A stretch of 64,000 nucleotides of DNA from Salmonirosea aquatica (GCF_009296315.1 NZ_WHLY01000002.1:1364001-1428000); one strand, 5' to 3'. Shown: positions 1 to 9,834, counted from the first letter of the stretch. Notes: generated from the letters alone by a model not told the origin. Program-made: numbers and translations.

Positions 1-1
1 A

Positions 2-1381
2 AACCCGGCGCTCAACGCCATCGTGCATCCGCTGTACGAAGAAGGTCGGAAAATTGCTTCCAATCTCCCCGAGCAGGGCGCGTTACGGGGGGTACCATTT
101 CTGGTGAAAGACCTGAGTGTGGAATGGGCGGGAACGCCGATGCGATCGGGTAGCAAGGGGTACCTTAAATACGTTTCGGGGCAGGACAGTTACTATCTGG
201 AACGCTGCCGGAAAGCAGGACTGGTACCCTTTGGAAAAACCAACACGCCCGAGTTCGGGCTCACTCCCTTTACTGAACCAACGCTCTTTGGCCCTGCCCG
301 CAATCCCTGGAACACGGCGCACTCATCGGGTGGGTCGAGTGGCGGATCGGCAGCAGCCGTAGCAGCAGGGATCGTACCAGCCGCTTCTGCCTCCGACGGC
401 GGCGGCTCCATCCGGATTCCGGCTTCCTGTTGTGGTCTATTCGGGTTGAAGCCTTCGCGGGGCCGGGTATCGCTGGGTCCCCTTTTCGGGCAATCCTGGG
501 GCGGAGCAGTGGTGGAAGGTTCCGTGACGCGAACCGTGCGCGACAGCGCCGCGATGCTGGATATTCTGCAAGGGTACGCTCCCGGTGACCCCTATCAGAT
601 CCAAAGTCCCGCACGCCCCTACGCGGAGGAGGTGGGGCGGGAGCCCGGAAAGCTCCGGGTGGCGCTGTGCAGCCATCATCCCTACCCTAGCCAATCGGTG
701 GATGTGGAATGCGTGCGGGCCGTCGAGAAAGCTGCCCGGTTGCTGCAATCGCTGGGCCACGAAGTGGTAGAGGTACCCCTACCCTACGGTCCCGAAGCGT
801 TCAAGGATTTGTTTTTCCCGATGGTGGCCAGCGAAACGGCCGCCACCCTGCGCAACCTAGGTACCTACCTGGGCCAGCCGGTGGGTACCGACGATGTGGA
901 GCTCAACACCTGGCTGTTGGCCAAACTGGGCGAAGTGTATACGGGAGCCGACTATGCTCATGCTCTGTTCCAGTGGAATCAGCTGGCGCGAAAAATGGCT
1001 GCCCTGCATCAACAATATGATGTGATGCTAACGCCGGTACTTTCGCGCCCGCCCATCAAAATAGGGGAGTTACAGAATACCACCCAGGAAAACATTTCCC
1101 TGAAACTTCTGCAAAAAACGGGCGGGTACCGTTTCCTGAAAGGCAGCAAAATCATCGATGAGCTTGTCGAACGTACCTTCAGCTATATTCCCTTCACCCC
1201 CATTGCCAATATGACGGGACAACCCTCCATGTCGGTACCCCTGCACTGGACCGAAACCAACCTGCCCGTGGGGGTTATGTTCACCGGGCGAATGGGCGAA
1301 GAAGATTTACTGTTCCGACTGGCGGCACAACTGGAATCCACCGAACCCTGGTTCGATAAACGGCCTGATTTGAACAAATGA
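2..1381 (+). CDS. Amidase (amidase-signature family), 5' end outside window
   Basis: Hydrolyses carboxamide bonds; the substrate cannot be told from sequence. The open frame runs from the left edge: codons before the first possible start (GTG at 23) encode N-P-A-L-N-A-I, as usual near the N-terminus of this family, so the gene begins upstream of the window. The amidase signature is present: catalytic lysine in FLVKDL, the glycine/serine stretch [10 protein letters not shown] with the cis-serine, and the nucleophile region [10 protein letters not shown]. The layout resembles cyclic-dimer or peptide amidases more than GatA, and no gatB/gatC lies nearby. Its stop overlaps the next start (ATGA at 1378), so the two genes are probably co-translated. 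Confidence 0.93.
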   Translation, partial: NPALNAIVHPLYEEGRKIASNLPEQGALRGVPFLVKDLSVEWAGTPMRSGSKGYLKYVSGQDSYYLERCRKAGLVPFGKTNTPEFGLTPFTEPTLFGPARNPWNTAHSSGGSSGGSAAAVAAGIVPAASASDGGGSIRIPASCCGLFGLKPSRGRVSLGPLFGQSWGGAVVEGSVTRTVRDSAAMLDILQGYAPGDPYQIQSPARPYAEEVGREPGKLRVALCSHHPYPSQSVDVECVRAVEKAARLLQSLGHEVVEVPLPYGPEAFKDLFFPMVASETAATLRNLGTYLGQPVGTDDVELNTWLLAKLGEVYTGADYAHALFQWNQLARKMAALHQQYDVMLTPVLSRPPIKIGELQNTTQENISLKLLQKTGGYRFLKGSKIIDELVERTFSYIPFTPIANMTGQPSMSVPLHWTETNLPVGVMFTGRMGEEDLLFRLAAQLESTEPWFDKRPDLNK

Positions 1382-2271
1382 CCCTACCCGGAAACTTTAC
1401 CACTTTAAAAGCTATGACAACATGGGGGTACCTACTTGCCTTCGCTATCATTTTCGCCAGTGGATCAAGGGTACCTACTCAGGCTCAGGCCAGCCAGAAG
1501 AATTTTCGCGTTATCGCTTTCTACACGGCCAAAAATGATGCGGCGCACATTAGTTTTGTGCACGAGGCCAACCGCTGGTTTCCGAAAATGGGCACCCAAT
1601 ATGGCTTCACCTACGACTCGACGAGCAACTGGGACAATCTGAATACAAAGTATCTGAAGGACTATCAGGTGGTACTTTTTCTGGATACCCGGCCCGAAGG
1701 TCCCGCCCAACGGGTAGCTTTTCAGAAGTACATGGAAAGCGGCGGAGCCTGGCTGGGTTTTCACTTCGCGGCCTTTGCCCTCACGCCTTCCACCTACCCC
1801 CAGAATTGGGATTGGTACCATCAGCAGTTTTTGGGTTCGGGTTCCTACGGGAGCAATACCTGGCGACCAACGCCGGCCATTCTGCGCGTCGAAGATCCGA
1901 AGCAACCAGTCACGAAGGGCGTGCCCGTTACCTTCCGGTCGTCGGCCAACGAGTGGTACCGCTGGGAAAACGATTTGCGAAAAAATCCCGACATCGATAT
2001 TCTTCTGGCTATCGACTCGACCAGCTTTCCCCTGGGCACCGGCCCCAAACCGCACGAAATATGGCATAGCGGGTATTATCCCGTAGTCTGGACGAACCGT
2101 AAGTACCGGATGCTTTACCTGAATATGGGACACAATGACATCGACTACGAGGGTAAAACGAACGCTACGCTGTCATCTACCTTCGGGAGTGAAGAGCAAA
2201 ATAAACTTATTCTAAATGGCTTGCTTTGGCTGGGGCATGGCGGCACTCATCCTGATTCGCCAGCCCGATAA
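1378..2271 (+). CDS. Secreted ThuA-like domain protein
   Basis: ThuA-type proteins have a class-I glutamine-amidotransferase-like fold and are often linked to sugar use in Bacteroidota; the reaction is not established. The protein has an N-terminal hydrophobic signal segment ending near QAQA, then an FYTAKNDAAH start and repeated fold elements (VVLFLDTRP, GGAWLGFHFA, LYLNMGHND) typical of the family. The start at 1378 overlaps the amidase stop (ATGA). An ATG at 1414 (MTTWGYLL) would give a more compact signal peptide and is a fair alternative. About 297 residues, the usual length for single-domain members. Confidence 0.85.
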   Translation: MTLPGNFTTLKAMTTWGYLLAFAIIFASGSRVPTQAQASQKNFRVIAFYTAKNDAAHISFVHEANRWFPKMGTQYGFTYDSTSNWDNLNTKYLKDYQVVLFLDTRPEGPAQRVAFQKYMESGGAWLGFHFAAFALTPSTYPQNWDWYHQQFLGSGSYGSNTWRPTPAILRVEDPKQPVTKGVPVTFRSSANEWYRWENDLRKNPDIDILLAIDSTSFPLGTGPKPHEIWHSGYYPVVWTNRKYRMLYLNMGHNDIDYEGKTNATLSSTFGSEEQNKLILNGLLWLGHGGTHPDSPAR

Positions 2272-2324
2272 CCTAAGGAATCTGCCCTGACGTGCCTGGC
2301 AAGGTAGTTTTATCTTCTATTTTC

Positions 2325-2714
2325 ATGAAAGAACTAGCCGAACTCGTCACCAAGTACCTCAGTAGTTTTATCGAAATCCTGGCGGCTGTCGTGATCGGCA
2401 TCGCGCTGCTGCAATTTCTTTACAGCTATGCCCTCAACGTTTCGCGGCCCAATTCGGGGAAAACCATTCAGGATATTCGCATCCGGTTTGGCAGCTCGCT
2501 CACGGTGTCACTCGAACTTCTGTTAGGCGCCGACATCCTGGCTACGGCCATCGCTCCTACCTGGGATGAGATCGGCAAACTGGCGGCCATCGCCACGCTA
2601 CGGACCGCCCTGAATTATTTTCTGGAACGTGAATTGAAAAATTCCGAATTAGCCAAGCAAGGCATTCCCATAGAAGCTTCAGACATCGAAGGTACCTCTC
2701 CCCGTTCCGACTGA
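2325..2714 (+). CDS. DUF1622 family membrane protein
   Basis: Small inner-membrane protein of unknown function. It has a hydrophobic helix near residues 17-36 (IEILAAVVIGIALLQF), a basic stretch, and a second region LELLLGADILATA followed by the conserved IATLRTALNYFLERE, a combination I associate with DUF1622. ATG 2325 (MKELAELV) is chosen because the upstream GTG at 2292 adds 11 residues unlike the family. It ends one base before the convergent ion-channel gene. Confidence 0.8.
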   Translation: MKELAELVTKYLSSFIEILAAVVIGIALLQFLYSYALNVSRPNSGKTIQDIRIRFGSSLTVSLELLLGADILATAIAPTWDEIGKLAAIATLRTALNYFLERELKNSELAKQGIPIEASDIEGTSPRSD

Positions 2715-2715
2715 G

Positions 2716-3492
2716 TTAGTTACTATCTAGTTTTTCCTTCATTTCATTAATCGTTTTGGTAAGCCGGGAAATCTCTTTCCTTAGTTCCGCGACATCTTTT
2801 GCTCCAGCTACGGGGGCATCATTCTCCTCGGCATCGCGGCCAATGAAAAACGTGGCCAGGGTAGCGGTCACGTAGCCAAAAATGGCAAAACCAAACAACG
2901 TGATCAGAAAGGCCAGTCCGCGGCCTTCGGGCGTCTTAGGTGAGTACTCACTGCCCGCCGTGGTGACCCGCATGGCCGTCCACCACAAGGCCATGCCGTA
3001 GCTGTCGAAGCCGGGTGCCGGGCTTTCGATGGCATACATTCCCGCTGCTCCGGTGAAGGTAACGACCAGCGATAGCAGCACTACGTAGCCAAACGCGCGT
3101 CGCTGCATGGTAGCGGTCAGGCTCTTCATGCTGCGGTTGAGCGACGAAACAATACGCACCAGCCGCAACCCGCGCAAACTCCGCAGCACCCGCAGAAAGC
3201 GAAAAATACGGAAGACCCGCAAAGCCGGAATAATCAACGAAATAGCCGTAAGCCAGTTTTTTTTGATAAAAAGTAGTTTGACCGGAGCCAAAATAAATTT
3301 GACGACAAAGTCGATGATGAAGATTCCCCAAATCGTGAGGCTGATGTAATCCAGCGTTTTGGATAGCCCCCAAACCAGATCCACTACCAACAGGATGAGC
3401 CACACAAAGCCCAGGAATATCATCGGGCCTTCCAGCAACCGGTCGATGGAGGTCAGGAGTTTGTTGCGTTCGCGTTGAAGTTGTTGTTTCAT
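2716..3492 (-). CDS. Voltage-gated-type ion channel (Ion_trans family)
   Basis: Predicted inner-membrane cation channel of 258 residues with a six-helix layout. A clear S4-like helix carries regularly spaced arginines (RVFRIFRFLRVLRSLRGLR, about residues 92-111). The pore loop falls at about 165-190, and the last 30 residues (AELRKEISRLTKTINEMKEKL) look like a coiled coil for tetramer assembly. The filter position reads TTAGSEYSPKTPEG, not the GYG of potassium channels, so the selectivity is uncertain. ATG 3492 (MKQQLQRERN) is preferred over a farther upstream start that would read through a terminator hairpin. Confidence 0.85.
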   Translation of the reverse strand: MKQQLQRERNKLLTSIDRLLEGPMIFLGFVWLILLVVDLVWGLSKTLDYISLTIWGIFIIDFVVKFILAPVKLLFIKKNWLTAISLIIPALRVFRIFRFLRVLRSLRGLRLVRIVSSLNRSMKSLTATMQRRAFGYVVLLSLVVTFTGAAGMYAIESPAPGFDSYGMALWWTAMRVTTAGSEYSPKTPEGRGLAFLITLFGFAIFGYVTATLATFFIGRDAEENDAPVAGAKDVAELRKEISRLTKTINEMKEKLDSN

Positions 3493-3540
3493 GGGGCAGT
3501 CTTCATTTTTTACAAGATTAAATAAAAATGCCAATCCACG

Positions 3541-3581
3541 AAAAATCCCCCACAAACCGCTCAGTCTGTGGGGGATTTTAT
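3541..3581. terminator. Intrinsic terminator hairpin
   Basis: Near-perfect stem AAAATCCCCCACA / TGTGGGGGATTTT around a 10-base loop. It lies between the M42 peptidase (ending 3641, minus strand) and the ion channel (starting 3492, minus strand), so it probably ends the peptidase transcript. Confidence 0.8.
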
Positions 3582-3640
3582 AGTTCAGGTGATTGCCGTG
3601 ATGGCAGGTGGAAACACCTGCCACCATAGAGAAGGTACCC

Positions 3641-4726
3641 CTACTTGATGTACCGGAAATCTTCGTCGCCTTTCAGACTCAGCAGCGTTTCGTACATGAG
3701 CTTAATCACGTTCTGAACGTCGTCCTTGTGCACAGTTTCGATGGTAGTATGCATGTACTTCAACGGCAGGGAAATCAGCGCCGACGCTACTCCTTCCGCC
3801 GAATAGGCAAACGAATCGGTATCCGTACCCGTGGAGCGGCTCACGGCCTGCCGCTGGAAGGGAATTTCCTTTTCCTGTGCTACCTGGATGATATGATCGC
3901 GGACGTTGTTCTGCACGGCGGGACCGTAGCACAGCACCGGACCCGAACCGCATTTGAGATCGCCCTGCTTGGTCTTGGTGTACATCGGCGACTGCGTGTC
4001 GTGGGTCACATCCGTCACAATAGCCAGGTCGGGTTTCAGACGGCGCGAAATCATCTCGGCACCCCGTAAGCCAATTTCTTCCTGCACGGCATTGACGACA
4101 TACAGGGTAAAAGGCAGCTCCACCTTGTTTTCGTGCAGCATCCGGGCTACCTCGGCAATCATAAAACCGCCCACGCGATTGTCGAGGGCACGGCCTACGT
4201 AATATCGGCCGTTCATTTCGGTCAGTCCATCGGCGAACGTCACCACGGTACCTACATGAATGCCCATTTTTTCCACTTCATCCTTATTGGCTGCGCCCAC
4301 GTCGATGAACAGATCATGCACCTGAGGTACCTGATCTTTGGCCACGTCGCGCACGTGGATGGCGGGCCAGCCGAATACGCCCGGTACCGGACCATTGACC
4401 GTGTGCAGATTGACGCGCATAGAGGGCGCGATGGCCGCATCGGAACCGCCATTGCGCCGGACGTAGATGTACCCCTGGTCATTGATGTAGTTCACAAACC
4501 AGGCAATTTCATCGGAGTGCGCTTCGATGACTACCCTGTAGTCCTTGTTAGCGGCCTCCTTTCCGGCATTGATTACGCCCACGGCAGTGCCGTACACGTC
4601 GATGATTTGCTCGTCGATGTAGGGTTTCAAATAATCCAGCCATATCTGCTGGCCCGAGGCTTCGAAGCCCGTCGGGGAGGCATTGTTGAGGTACTTGTAC
4701 AGAAATTCGGTGCTCTTTTCAGTCAT
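3641..4726 (-). CDS. M42 family metallopeptidase (aminopeptidase)
   Basis: Cytoplasmic di-metal aminopeptidase of the M42 (FrvX/PepA-TET) family, about 361 residues, full length. Visible ligands are EAHSDE (His70, Asp72), GRALDNR (Asp182), VQEEIG (Glu216/217), VTDVTHD (Asp239) and KYMHTTIE near the C-terminus. ATG 4726 (MTEKSTEF) is chosen; a start 39 bases upstream adds residues foreign to the family. Transcribed away from the cupin-like gene and probably monocistronic, because a terminator follows it. Confidence 0.95.
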   Translation of the reverse strand: MTEKSTEFLYKYLNNASPTGFEASGQQIWLDYLKPYIDEQIIDVYGTAVGVINAGKEAANKDYRVVIEAHSDEIAWFVNYINDQGYIYVRRNGGSDAAIAPSMRVNLHTVNGPVPGVFGWPAIHVRDVAKDQVPQVHDLFIDVGAANKDEVEKMGIHVGTVVTFADGLTEMNGRYYVGRALDNRVGGFMIAEVARMLHENKVELPFTLYVVNAVQEEIGLRGAEMISRRLKPDLAIVTDVTHDTQSPMYTKTKQGDLKCGSGPVLCYGPAVQNNVRDHIIQVAQEKEIPFQRQAVSRSTGTDTDSFAYSAEGVASALISLPLKYMHTTIETVHKDDVQNVIKLMYETLLSLKGDEDFRYIK

Positions 4727-4857
4727 AATGTATATAAATTGTTCAGTATACCACTCAGGCCGCAAGGTACAACGGCCCCGTGTAGTTCGGGCAGATCAAA
4801 ACGTTTTTTTGCCTGCATAAGAAACCAACTTCGTACTGTAAATTGTTCGAGAAAGTA

Positions 4858-4865
4858 TAAATTTG
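4858..4865 (+). promoter_or_regulatory. Possible Bacteroidota -7 element (TAAATTTG)
   Basis: TAAATTTG fits TAnnTTTG and lies about 70 bases before the cupin-like gene at 4938. The nearest TTG (4843-4845) is only 12 bases upstream, too close for a standard -33 box, so this is weak. Confidence 0.35.
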
Positions 4866-4937
4866 CACCGGAAACGACAAGACAGACATCCCTCGAAACG
4901 GGACCTCCCCTAGTACTTGCGCAAACTTCTCGCCGCT

Positions 4938-5783
4938 ATGAAACTAACACCCATAGAAAAACGCTCGGGCCTGACCCGCGAAGAATTCATCGAAAACTAC
5001 CTCAAGCCCCGCCGTCCGGTGGTTTTCAAGGACCTGATCAAAGACTGGCCCGCTACCCAGAAATGGACGTTCGATTGGTTCCGGGAAAACCACGGCGACC
5101 TGGAGGTACCCCTGGTCGACAACCACATTCACGACCCGGACAAGTACTTTCAGAATGCGGCCACCATGCCGTTCGGAGAGTACCTGTCGCTGATTGAAAA
5201 AGGGCCGACGGACCTGCGGATTTTCCTGTTCGATATTTTCAAGAAAATCCCCGAACTGAACGCCGACGTGCAGTTCCCGACCATCATGGACGGCTTTGTC
5301 AAAAGCTACAAGTTCATGTTTTTTGGCGGACAGAATTCCGAAGTGAACCTGCACTACGACATGGATTGCTCGCACGTGTTCTTGTCGCAGTTCCAGACCC
5401 GCAAGAAAATCATCCTTTTCCCCCCCTCGGAAAGCGTAAAACTGTACCAGCATCCGTTTACGGTGATGAGTCACGTGCACCCGCTGCACCCCGACCTGAA
5501 GCGCTTCCCGGCTTTCGACAAAGCCCACGGCTACGAAACGATTCTGGAACACGGCGAAACGGTATTCATTCCCTCGCTGTGGTGGCACTACATCAAGTAC
5601 ATCGACGGGGGCTTCGGCCTGGCCCTACGCGCCAACGACTCGGTGTTCACGCTGCTCAAAGGCGGCATGAATCTGGCCCGTCATACCGTGGTAGACAAAG
5701 GCATGAACTCGCTGCTCGGCCCGAAATGGAAGGAGTGGAAGGAAAACAAAGCCATTGAACGCGCCGAAGCAAAATTGGCGTAG
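4938..5783 (+). CDS. Cupin-like (JmjC-type) Fe(II)/2-oxoglutarate oxygenase
   Basis: Probable hydroxylase with a JmjC/cupin_8 barrel, 281 residues. The iron facial triad can be read as NLHYDMD (His-x-Asp) with the distal histidine in IPSLWWHYIKY; LFPPSES and the basic residues before it fit the oxoglutarate pocket. Family members hydroxylate protein or small-molecule targets; the target here is unknown. ATG 4938 (MKLTPIEKR) is chosen over a TTG at 4917. A strong terminator follows. The C7 run at about 5420-5426 keeps the frame intact here. Confidence 0.85.
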   Translation: MKLTPIEKRSGLTREEFIENYLKPRRPVVFKDLIKDWPATQKWTFDWFRENHGDLEVPLVDNHIHDPDKYFQNAATMPFGEYLSLIEKGPTDLRIFLFDIFKKIPELNADVQFPTIMDGFVKSYKFMFFGGQNSEVNLHYDMDCSHVFLSQFQTRKKIILFPPSESVKLYQHPFTVMSHVHPLHPDLKRFPAFDKAHGYETILEHGETVFIPSLWWHYIKYIDGGFGLALRANDSVFTLLKGGMNLARHTVVDKGMNSLLGPKWKEWKENKAIERAEAKLA

Positions 5784-5803
5784 GTTTATATTTCTAAAAT
5801 ATT

Positions 5804-5850
5804 AAAAGGCAGGGGTAGCTGGCAAAAACCAGCTACCCCTGCCTTTTTCA
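5804..5850 (+). terminator. Strong intrinsic terminator
   Basis: A 19-bp perfect stem (AAAAGGCAGGGGTAGCTGG and its complement) around a 6-base A-rich loop, followed by T residues, directly after the cupin-like gene. Confidence 0.9.
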
Positions 5851-5934
5851 AATGGGTTATTCCGCAGTAAAATTGCTTTTAATTCCAACACTTTTAGCAA
5901 TGTTCGGGTCTGGCAAACATACACTTAGGAAATC

Positions 5935-7263
5935 ATGCAAAAGCCTAGACTCGATTATCTAAAATACGTTCTATTCATAGTCTCAGCCATCACTCCTATT
6001 CTGGGATACGGACAGCCTAAGTTAAAACAATATGTACAACAAGAGACTAAAGATATCCCCTCCCTGATCACTGATAATTCAGACGACCTACTTCCAATCC
6101 GGCAGGCAGTGGGAGATTCCAGAGTAGTAATGCTGGGAGAGCAGTCGCATGGGGATGGAACCACCTTTCTGGCCAAAACCAAACTAATAAAATATCTCCA
6201 CGAGCAAATGGGATTTAACGTTCTCGCTTTTGAAAGTGATTTCTTCGCTCTGACCGAAGGCTGGAAACACACAAGCCATGATTCAGCCACTGTTTCCCGG
6301 TTTTTTAAAGAGAATTTATACCCTGTCTGGTCATATAGTGAAGAATGCAGCCTTTTACTTTATAACTATATACCTGATTCCTACCGATCGACTCATCCTC
6401 TAATCATTGCGGGTTTCGACAATCAAATGCATGGTCGATTCACTACTGATTCGTTGAAAAAATCGCTCGACGAATTTTTATCAACAAACCATAGCGAATA
6501 CTATGAATCAGACGATTACAAATCACTTTTTCTTCCTTTTATTGATACACTGCTGCCATCAAATTATAAGACTACTCTTTATTTGGATAGCCTGGTGAAT
6601 ACCGATTTCATCAAACAACTTGAAAAATTTCAAACTGCGGTCGAGGGAATAGAGAAAGAACTACCAAACAGCCAAAAAAGAGAAGCCCCCTACCTGGCCC
6701 TGGAAAACCTGAAAGAGTTTGCCATTGAGATCTGCAACCAGGGAAAATCGGCTTCTCACAACACAAGGGAAGCCAGAATGGCAAAAAACCTAAAATGGCT
6801 GGTTGAGGAAAGGTACCCTAATGAAAAAATTATTGTGTGGGCGGCAAATCTTCATATTATGAAAAATGGGGAAACGTCCTTCAAAAATCCTCACCTTGGC
6901 ATTGCCTCGATGGGGCATTATTTCTCGACGGATAGTGCTCTACACCAACAAACCTACATGCTGGGATTCACCTCCAATTATGGCCAATCACAGACAGCCC
7001 CGAAAGCCTCCCTAAACCAGCCCTTATTTCTTATTAAAAAAAGCAGAAGAAACGATTTTGAAAACTGGATAGATCAAGAACTGGATTACGCCTTCATTGA
7101 TTTTCAGGCTTTCAAAAAGAAGTACCCTGACTATGCCGACTACTTCAAACTAAAAGCAAGAGGACACAGTGCGATTGAAGCCCGCTGGACCGAGGTCTTT
7201 GACGGGATATTTTATATCAAAGAAATGCAGCCAAGTCATTTTTTGAAGAGTAAGAGACCGTAA
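5935..7263 (+). CDS. Erythromycin esterase family protein
   Basis: Member of the erythromycin esterase/succinoglycan-biosynthesis-like hydrolase family, 442 residues. Conserved elements are LGEQSHGDGTTF, AFESDFFALTEG and WAANLHIMKNG, which carry the glutamate and histidine residues expected of the active site. An N-terminal hydrophobic segment ending in ILGYGQ suggests export. Whether it acts on macrolides cannot be judged; many family members do not. Its base composition is clearly more AT-rich than the flanking genes and it has only one GGTACC, which hints at later arrival. It sits alone between a terminator and an opposing gene. Confidence 0.88.
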   Translation: MQKPRLDYLKYVLFIVSAITPILGYGQPKLKQYVQQETKDIPSLITDNSDDLLPIRQAVGDSRVVMLGEQSHGDGTTFLAKTKLIKYLHEQMGFNVLAFESDFFALTEGWKHTSHDSATVSRFFKENLYPVWSYSEECSLLLYNYIPDSYRSTHPLIIAGFDNQMHGRFTTDSLKKSLDEFLSTNHSEYYESDDYKSLFLPFIDTLLPSNYKTTLYLDSLVNTDFIKQLEKFQTAVEGIEKELPNSQKREAPYLALENLKEFAIEICNQGKSASHNTREARMAKNLKWLVEERYPNEKIIVWAANLHIMKNGETSFKNPHLGIASMGHYFSTDSALHQQTYMLGFTSNYGQSQTAPKASLNQPLFLIKKSRRNDFENWIDQELDYAFIDFQAFKKKYPDYADYFKLKARGHSAIEARWTEVFDGIFYIKEMQPSHFLKSKRP

Positions 7264-7404
7264 ACTAGTGATCATGGGTACTTGAAATATTTTCAGGTGC
7301 AACTAATTAACCGATCCTATGCTGTGAACAAGATCTTTACAAGATAAGATTGAAGTGCTTTCTTTGCATGAATAGATAAGAAAGTACACATCAAGTCCAG
7401 TAGA

Positions 7405-8674
7405 TCAATACACCTTGTCCGTCATCTGCTGCGCCAGTTTTTCCAGATCAATTCCCAGCTGATTTTTGCATACTTCCCGCACAAGTTTGGATTGGGCTTG
7501 GGGTAGGCGATCGGCTCCCCAATAGGCGCCCAGGATCGCACCCGCCACGGCACCTACGGTATCGTTGTCGCGGCCGTAATTGATGATGAAAGCCATACTC
7601 TTTTCAAAATCAAACTGATGGCAGAGCAGGGCCGTCTGCGTAATCAATATGATTTCGGCCGCGTGGAAAGGCAGGTCCTCGTTCAGCTTGTCCAGTTGGG
7701 CGTAGGCCTGCGTGATGCGGTAATGCTCCAGCGGCGAAAGCGCGGTCCAGGCGGCAGGTACCAGGTACCCCCCGGCAAGTCCGACGGCTGGGTTTTCTGA
7801 AAATCGTAGGCGATGTTCTGGGCAACCTGCTAGAAAGCATAGGCACGCCGACCTACCAACCGGCTTTTGAAATACCCTTTGGGGTCCACCGTCCTGACCA
7901 CGTTCATCACGCTTTGGGGGTAGCGCGCGGCTCGAAAGCGGCGGAGGTCATGGCGGCCGCCAGAGCCGTGAGGTCACGGGCGTAACCGATATCGAAGAAA
8001 GAAAGCGCATAGCCCTGTTCGTAAGCCTGCAGCGGATTGCCGGGTACGGCCGCCCCCACTACCGGCGCGTACAGCAGGCCCGCGCACACCATTTCACCGC
8101 CGTAGAATTTACTGAGCGCATCGGCGTAGGCTTTAAGATCGTTGTTCCGGAAAGGCTCCGCTACTTTGGCCCATTCCTGCAGCCACGCCATCCGCATGAT
8201 CGCCTCCTCGTAAGGTTCGGGGTCAAATCCTTCGGTGTTTTTCAGGTTTTTGATGTCGTCTTTATAACGCCCGATCATGTGGTCAGCGAAAGCTTTGGAA
8301 TTGAGTTGGGGTAGCTTTTGCGTCAGTACGTAGTCAACCGTCAGTTTTTTCCAGCGGGTATCGTCGGTGGTACCGCCGGCGGGCAGATTGTACTTCCAGG
8401 TACCCTCGGGCGACGGGGCACGCACCATCGAGTCCAGCTTGTGAACCCGGCCGTATTCCACCTCGATATCCCGACGCTGCCACATTTCGGTCGGCGCGCC
8501 CATTGCATCGCCGATGGCCGAGCCAACCAGTAAGCCCAGTATTTTGTTGTAGTATTCCTGTTTGGACAATCGGGTCGAAACCTGCGCCAGCGCAGCCGAT
8601 GTACTCACCAACCAAGCCAGAACCAGTAGCTTTCCAAAACCGACAGTCCGGCTGTTCATGCAAAAAAATCTCAT
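7405..8674 (-). pseudogene. ADP-ribosylglycohydrolase family protein, frame broken three times
   Basis: Exported member of the DraG/ARH family. Magnesium-site motifs are visible at both ends: GSAIGDAMGAPTE and GGTTDDTRW in the N-terminal part, and NYGRDNDTVGAVAGA in the C-terminal part. The reading frame is lost at a C/G run of five at 7916-7920 (one base short), at an in-frame TAG (plus-strand cta 7830-7832), and at a run of six at 7768-7773 (one base short). Restoring these joins SVMNVVRTVDPKGYFK, VAQNIAYDFQKTQPSDLPGG and YLVPAAWTALSPLEHY into one protein of about 420 residues. Its start (ATG 8674) overlaps the kinase stop (ATGA), so the two form an operon. The two run lesions look like sequencing errors; the stop does not. 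Confidence 0.85.
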
Positions 8675-9774
8675 TCTTTCTTATCGATTGAAGGTACCGA
8701 ATCTTTTTCCGGCAAGCCAGTAAGGTAGGGATTGGTTTCGGGATTCAGTACCGACGCGGCCGCCCACAGCAGCAGATGCTCTTTCTCTTCCAGGGTCAGA
8801 TCCAGCGGCAGCTGGGCCAGGCCGATGATGCGCCGCAGAATCTCGGCCCCGCAGAACCCGGCAAACAGGGCATGGTCGAAGGTACGGGTCGTAAGGTCAT
8901 AGGCCTCCAAACCGGCACGGATGACCGCATCGTCGGTTTGGGCCATTCTGAGATGCGCCACCAGCACCCCCAGATCAAATTCCGCACAGCCCACGTAGGC
9001 GAATTCCGGATCGATGATCCGGGTACCCTTCGCCGTTCTCAGCCAGCTACCGGGATAATAATCGCCATGAAGTAGGGTACCCCCTTCGCCCAAATATACC
9101 TCACCCAATTTTTGGATCTTCTTTTTCAGTGTTTCATCTTTCTTATACGTGGTGGCCAGGGTTTGCAAGCCCGGTTGTACCGTATCGAGGTCGAAGCCAT
9201 TATCTTCCAGGTAGGGGTAGTTGAAAATATGCTCCGCGTTCAGGGTTTTCAAGGCCTGGTTGTCGGGGAAGGGGACTTGCAGCTGCCCGATCGATACCTG
9301 ATGCAACCCCGAAATAAATTGTATCAGGTCGGCCAGTTCGGCCGGAGTGATCTGCTCCGATTTCTTATAATTATTCGTAAAGTCCGAAGCTTCGCCCAAG
9401 TCCTCCACCGCCATCATGAAGTGCTGCGCCTTAAAGCCTTTCAGCGCCGGAATGTAAGATTGTAATCCTGCCACTTCCGACAAAGCATCATAAAACTGGG
9501 CCTCTACGATAATCCGCTCAATGGGCGCGTCGAGCTGGGGGTACTTTTCCACCCAGGGCCGCGACTGCTTCACGATGAAAGATTGGCGGTCGGTACCTAC
9601 CCGAAGTACGTAATTCATATTGCCCTCACCCGGTTTTTCGATACGCTGCACGGCTTCATCGGCAACAATCCAGCCGCACTGCCGCAGAAAATCAGCCAAT
9701 TGAGTGGGTTGTTCCGAAGTAAGAAAGAATACATCGGGATGTAATTCTTCAAAGCGCTGTTGTTTGTCAATCAT
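8671..9774 (-). CDS. Aminoglycoside/methylthioribose-kinase-like phosphotransferase
   Basis: Small-molecule kinase of the APH/choline-kinase fold, 367 residues. The catalytic loop is LLHGDYYPGSWL and the metal-binding motif is IIDPEFAYVG. The DPEFA form and overall length resemble 5-methylthioribose kinase, but no other methionine-salvage gene is nearby, so the substrate is left open. The first gene of a two-gene unit with the ADP-ribosylglycohydrolase (4-base overlap), which suggests a nucleoside- or ribose-linked job. Confidence 0.8.
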   Translation of the reverse strand: MIDKQQRFEELHPDVFFLTSEQPTQLADFLRQCGWIVADEAVQRIEKPGEGNMNYVLRVGTDRQSFIVKQSRPWVEKYPQLDAPIERIIVEAQFYDALSEVAGLQSYIPALKGFKAQHFMMAVEDLGEASDFTNNYKKSEQITPAELADLIQFISGLHQVSIGQLQVPFPDNQALKTLNAEHIFNYPYLEDNGFDLDTVQPGLQTLATTYKKDETLKKKIQKLGEVYLGEGGTLLHGDYYPGSWLRTAKGTRIIDPEFAYVGCAEFDLGVLVAHLRMAQTDDAVIRAGLEAYDLTTRTFDHALFAGFCGAEILRRIIGLAQLPLDLTLEEKEHLLLWAAASVLNPETNPYLTGLPEKDSVPSIDKKE

Positions 9775-9834
9775 TTTTTGATTCTTGATGGGAAGCTAAA
9801 ATCAGGTACAGGTACTTTGGAAGCTAAACTTTTC

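Noticed and set aside
4133-5197. Long plus-strand frame (354 codons) over the M42 gene and the next start
   Set aside because: Antisense to a clear M42 peptidase and without any family likeness; a by-product of codon bias.
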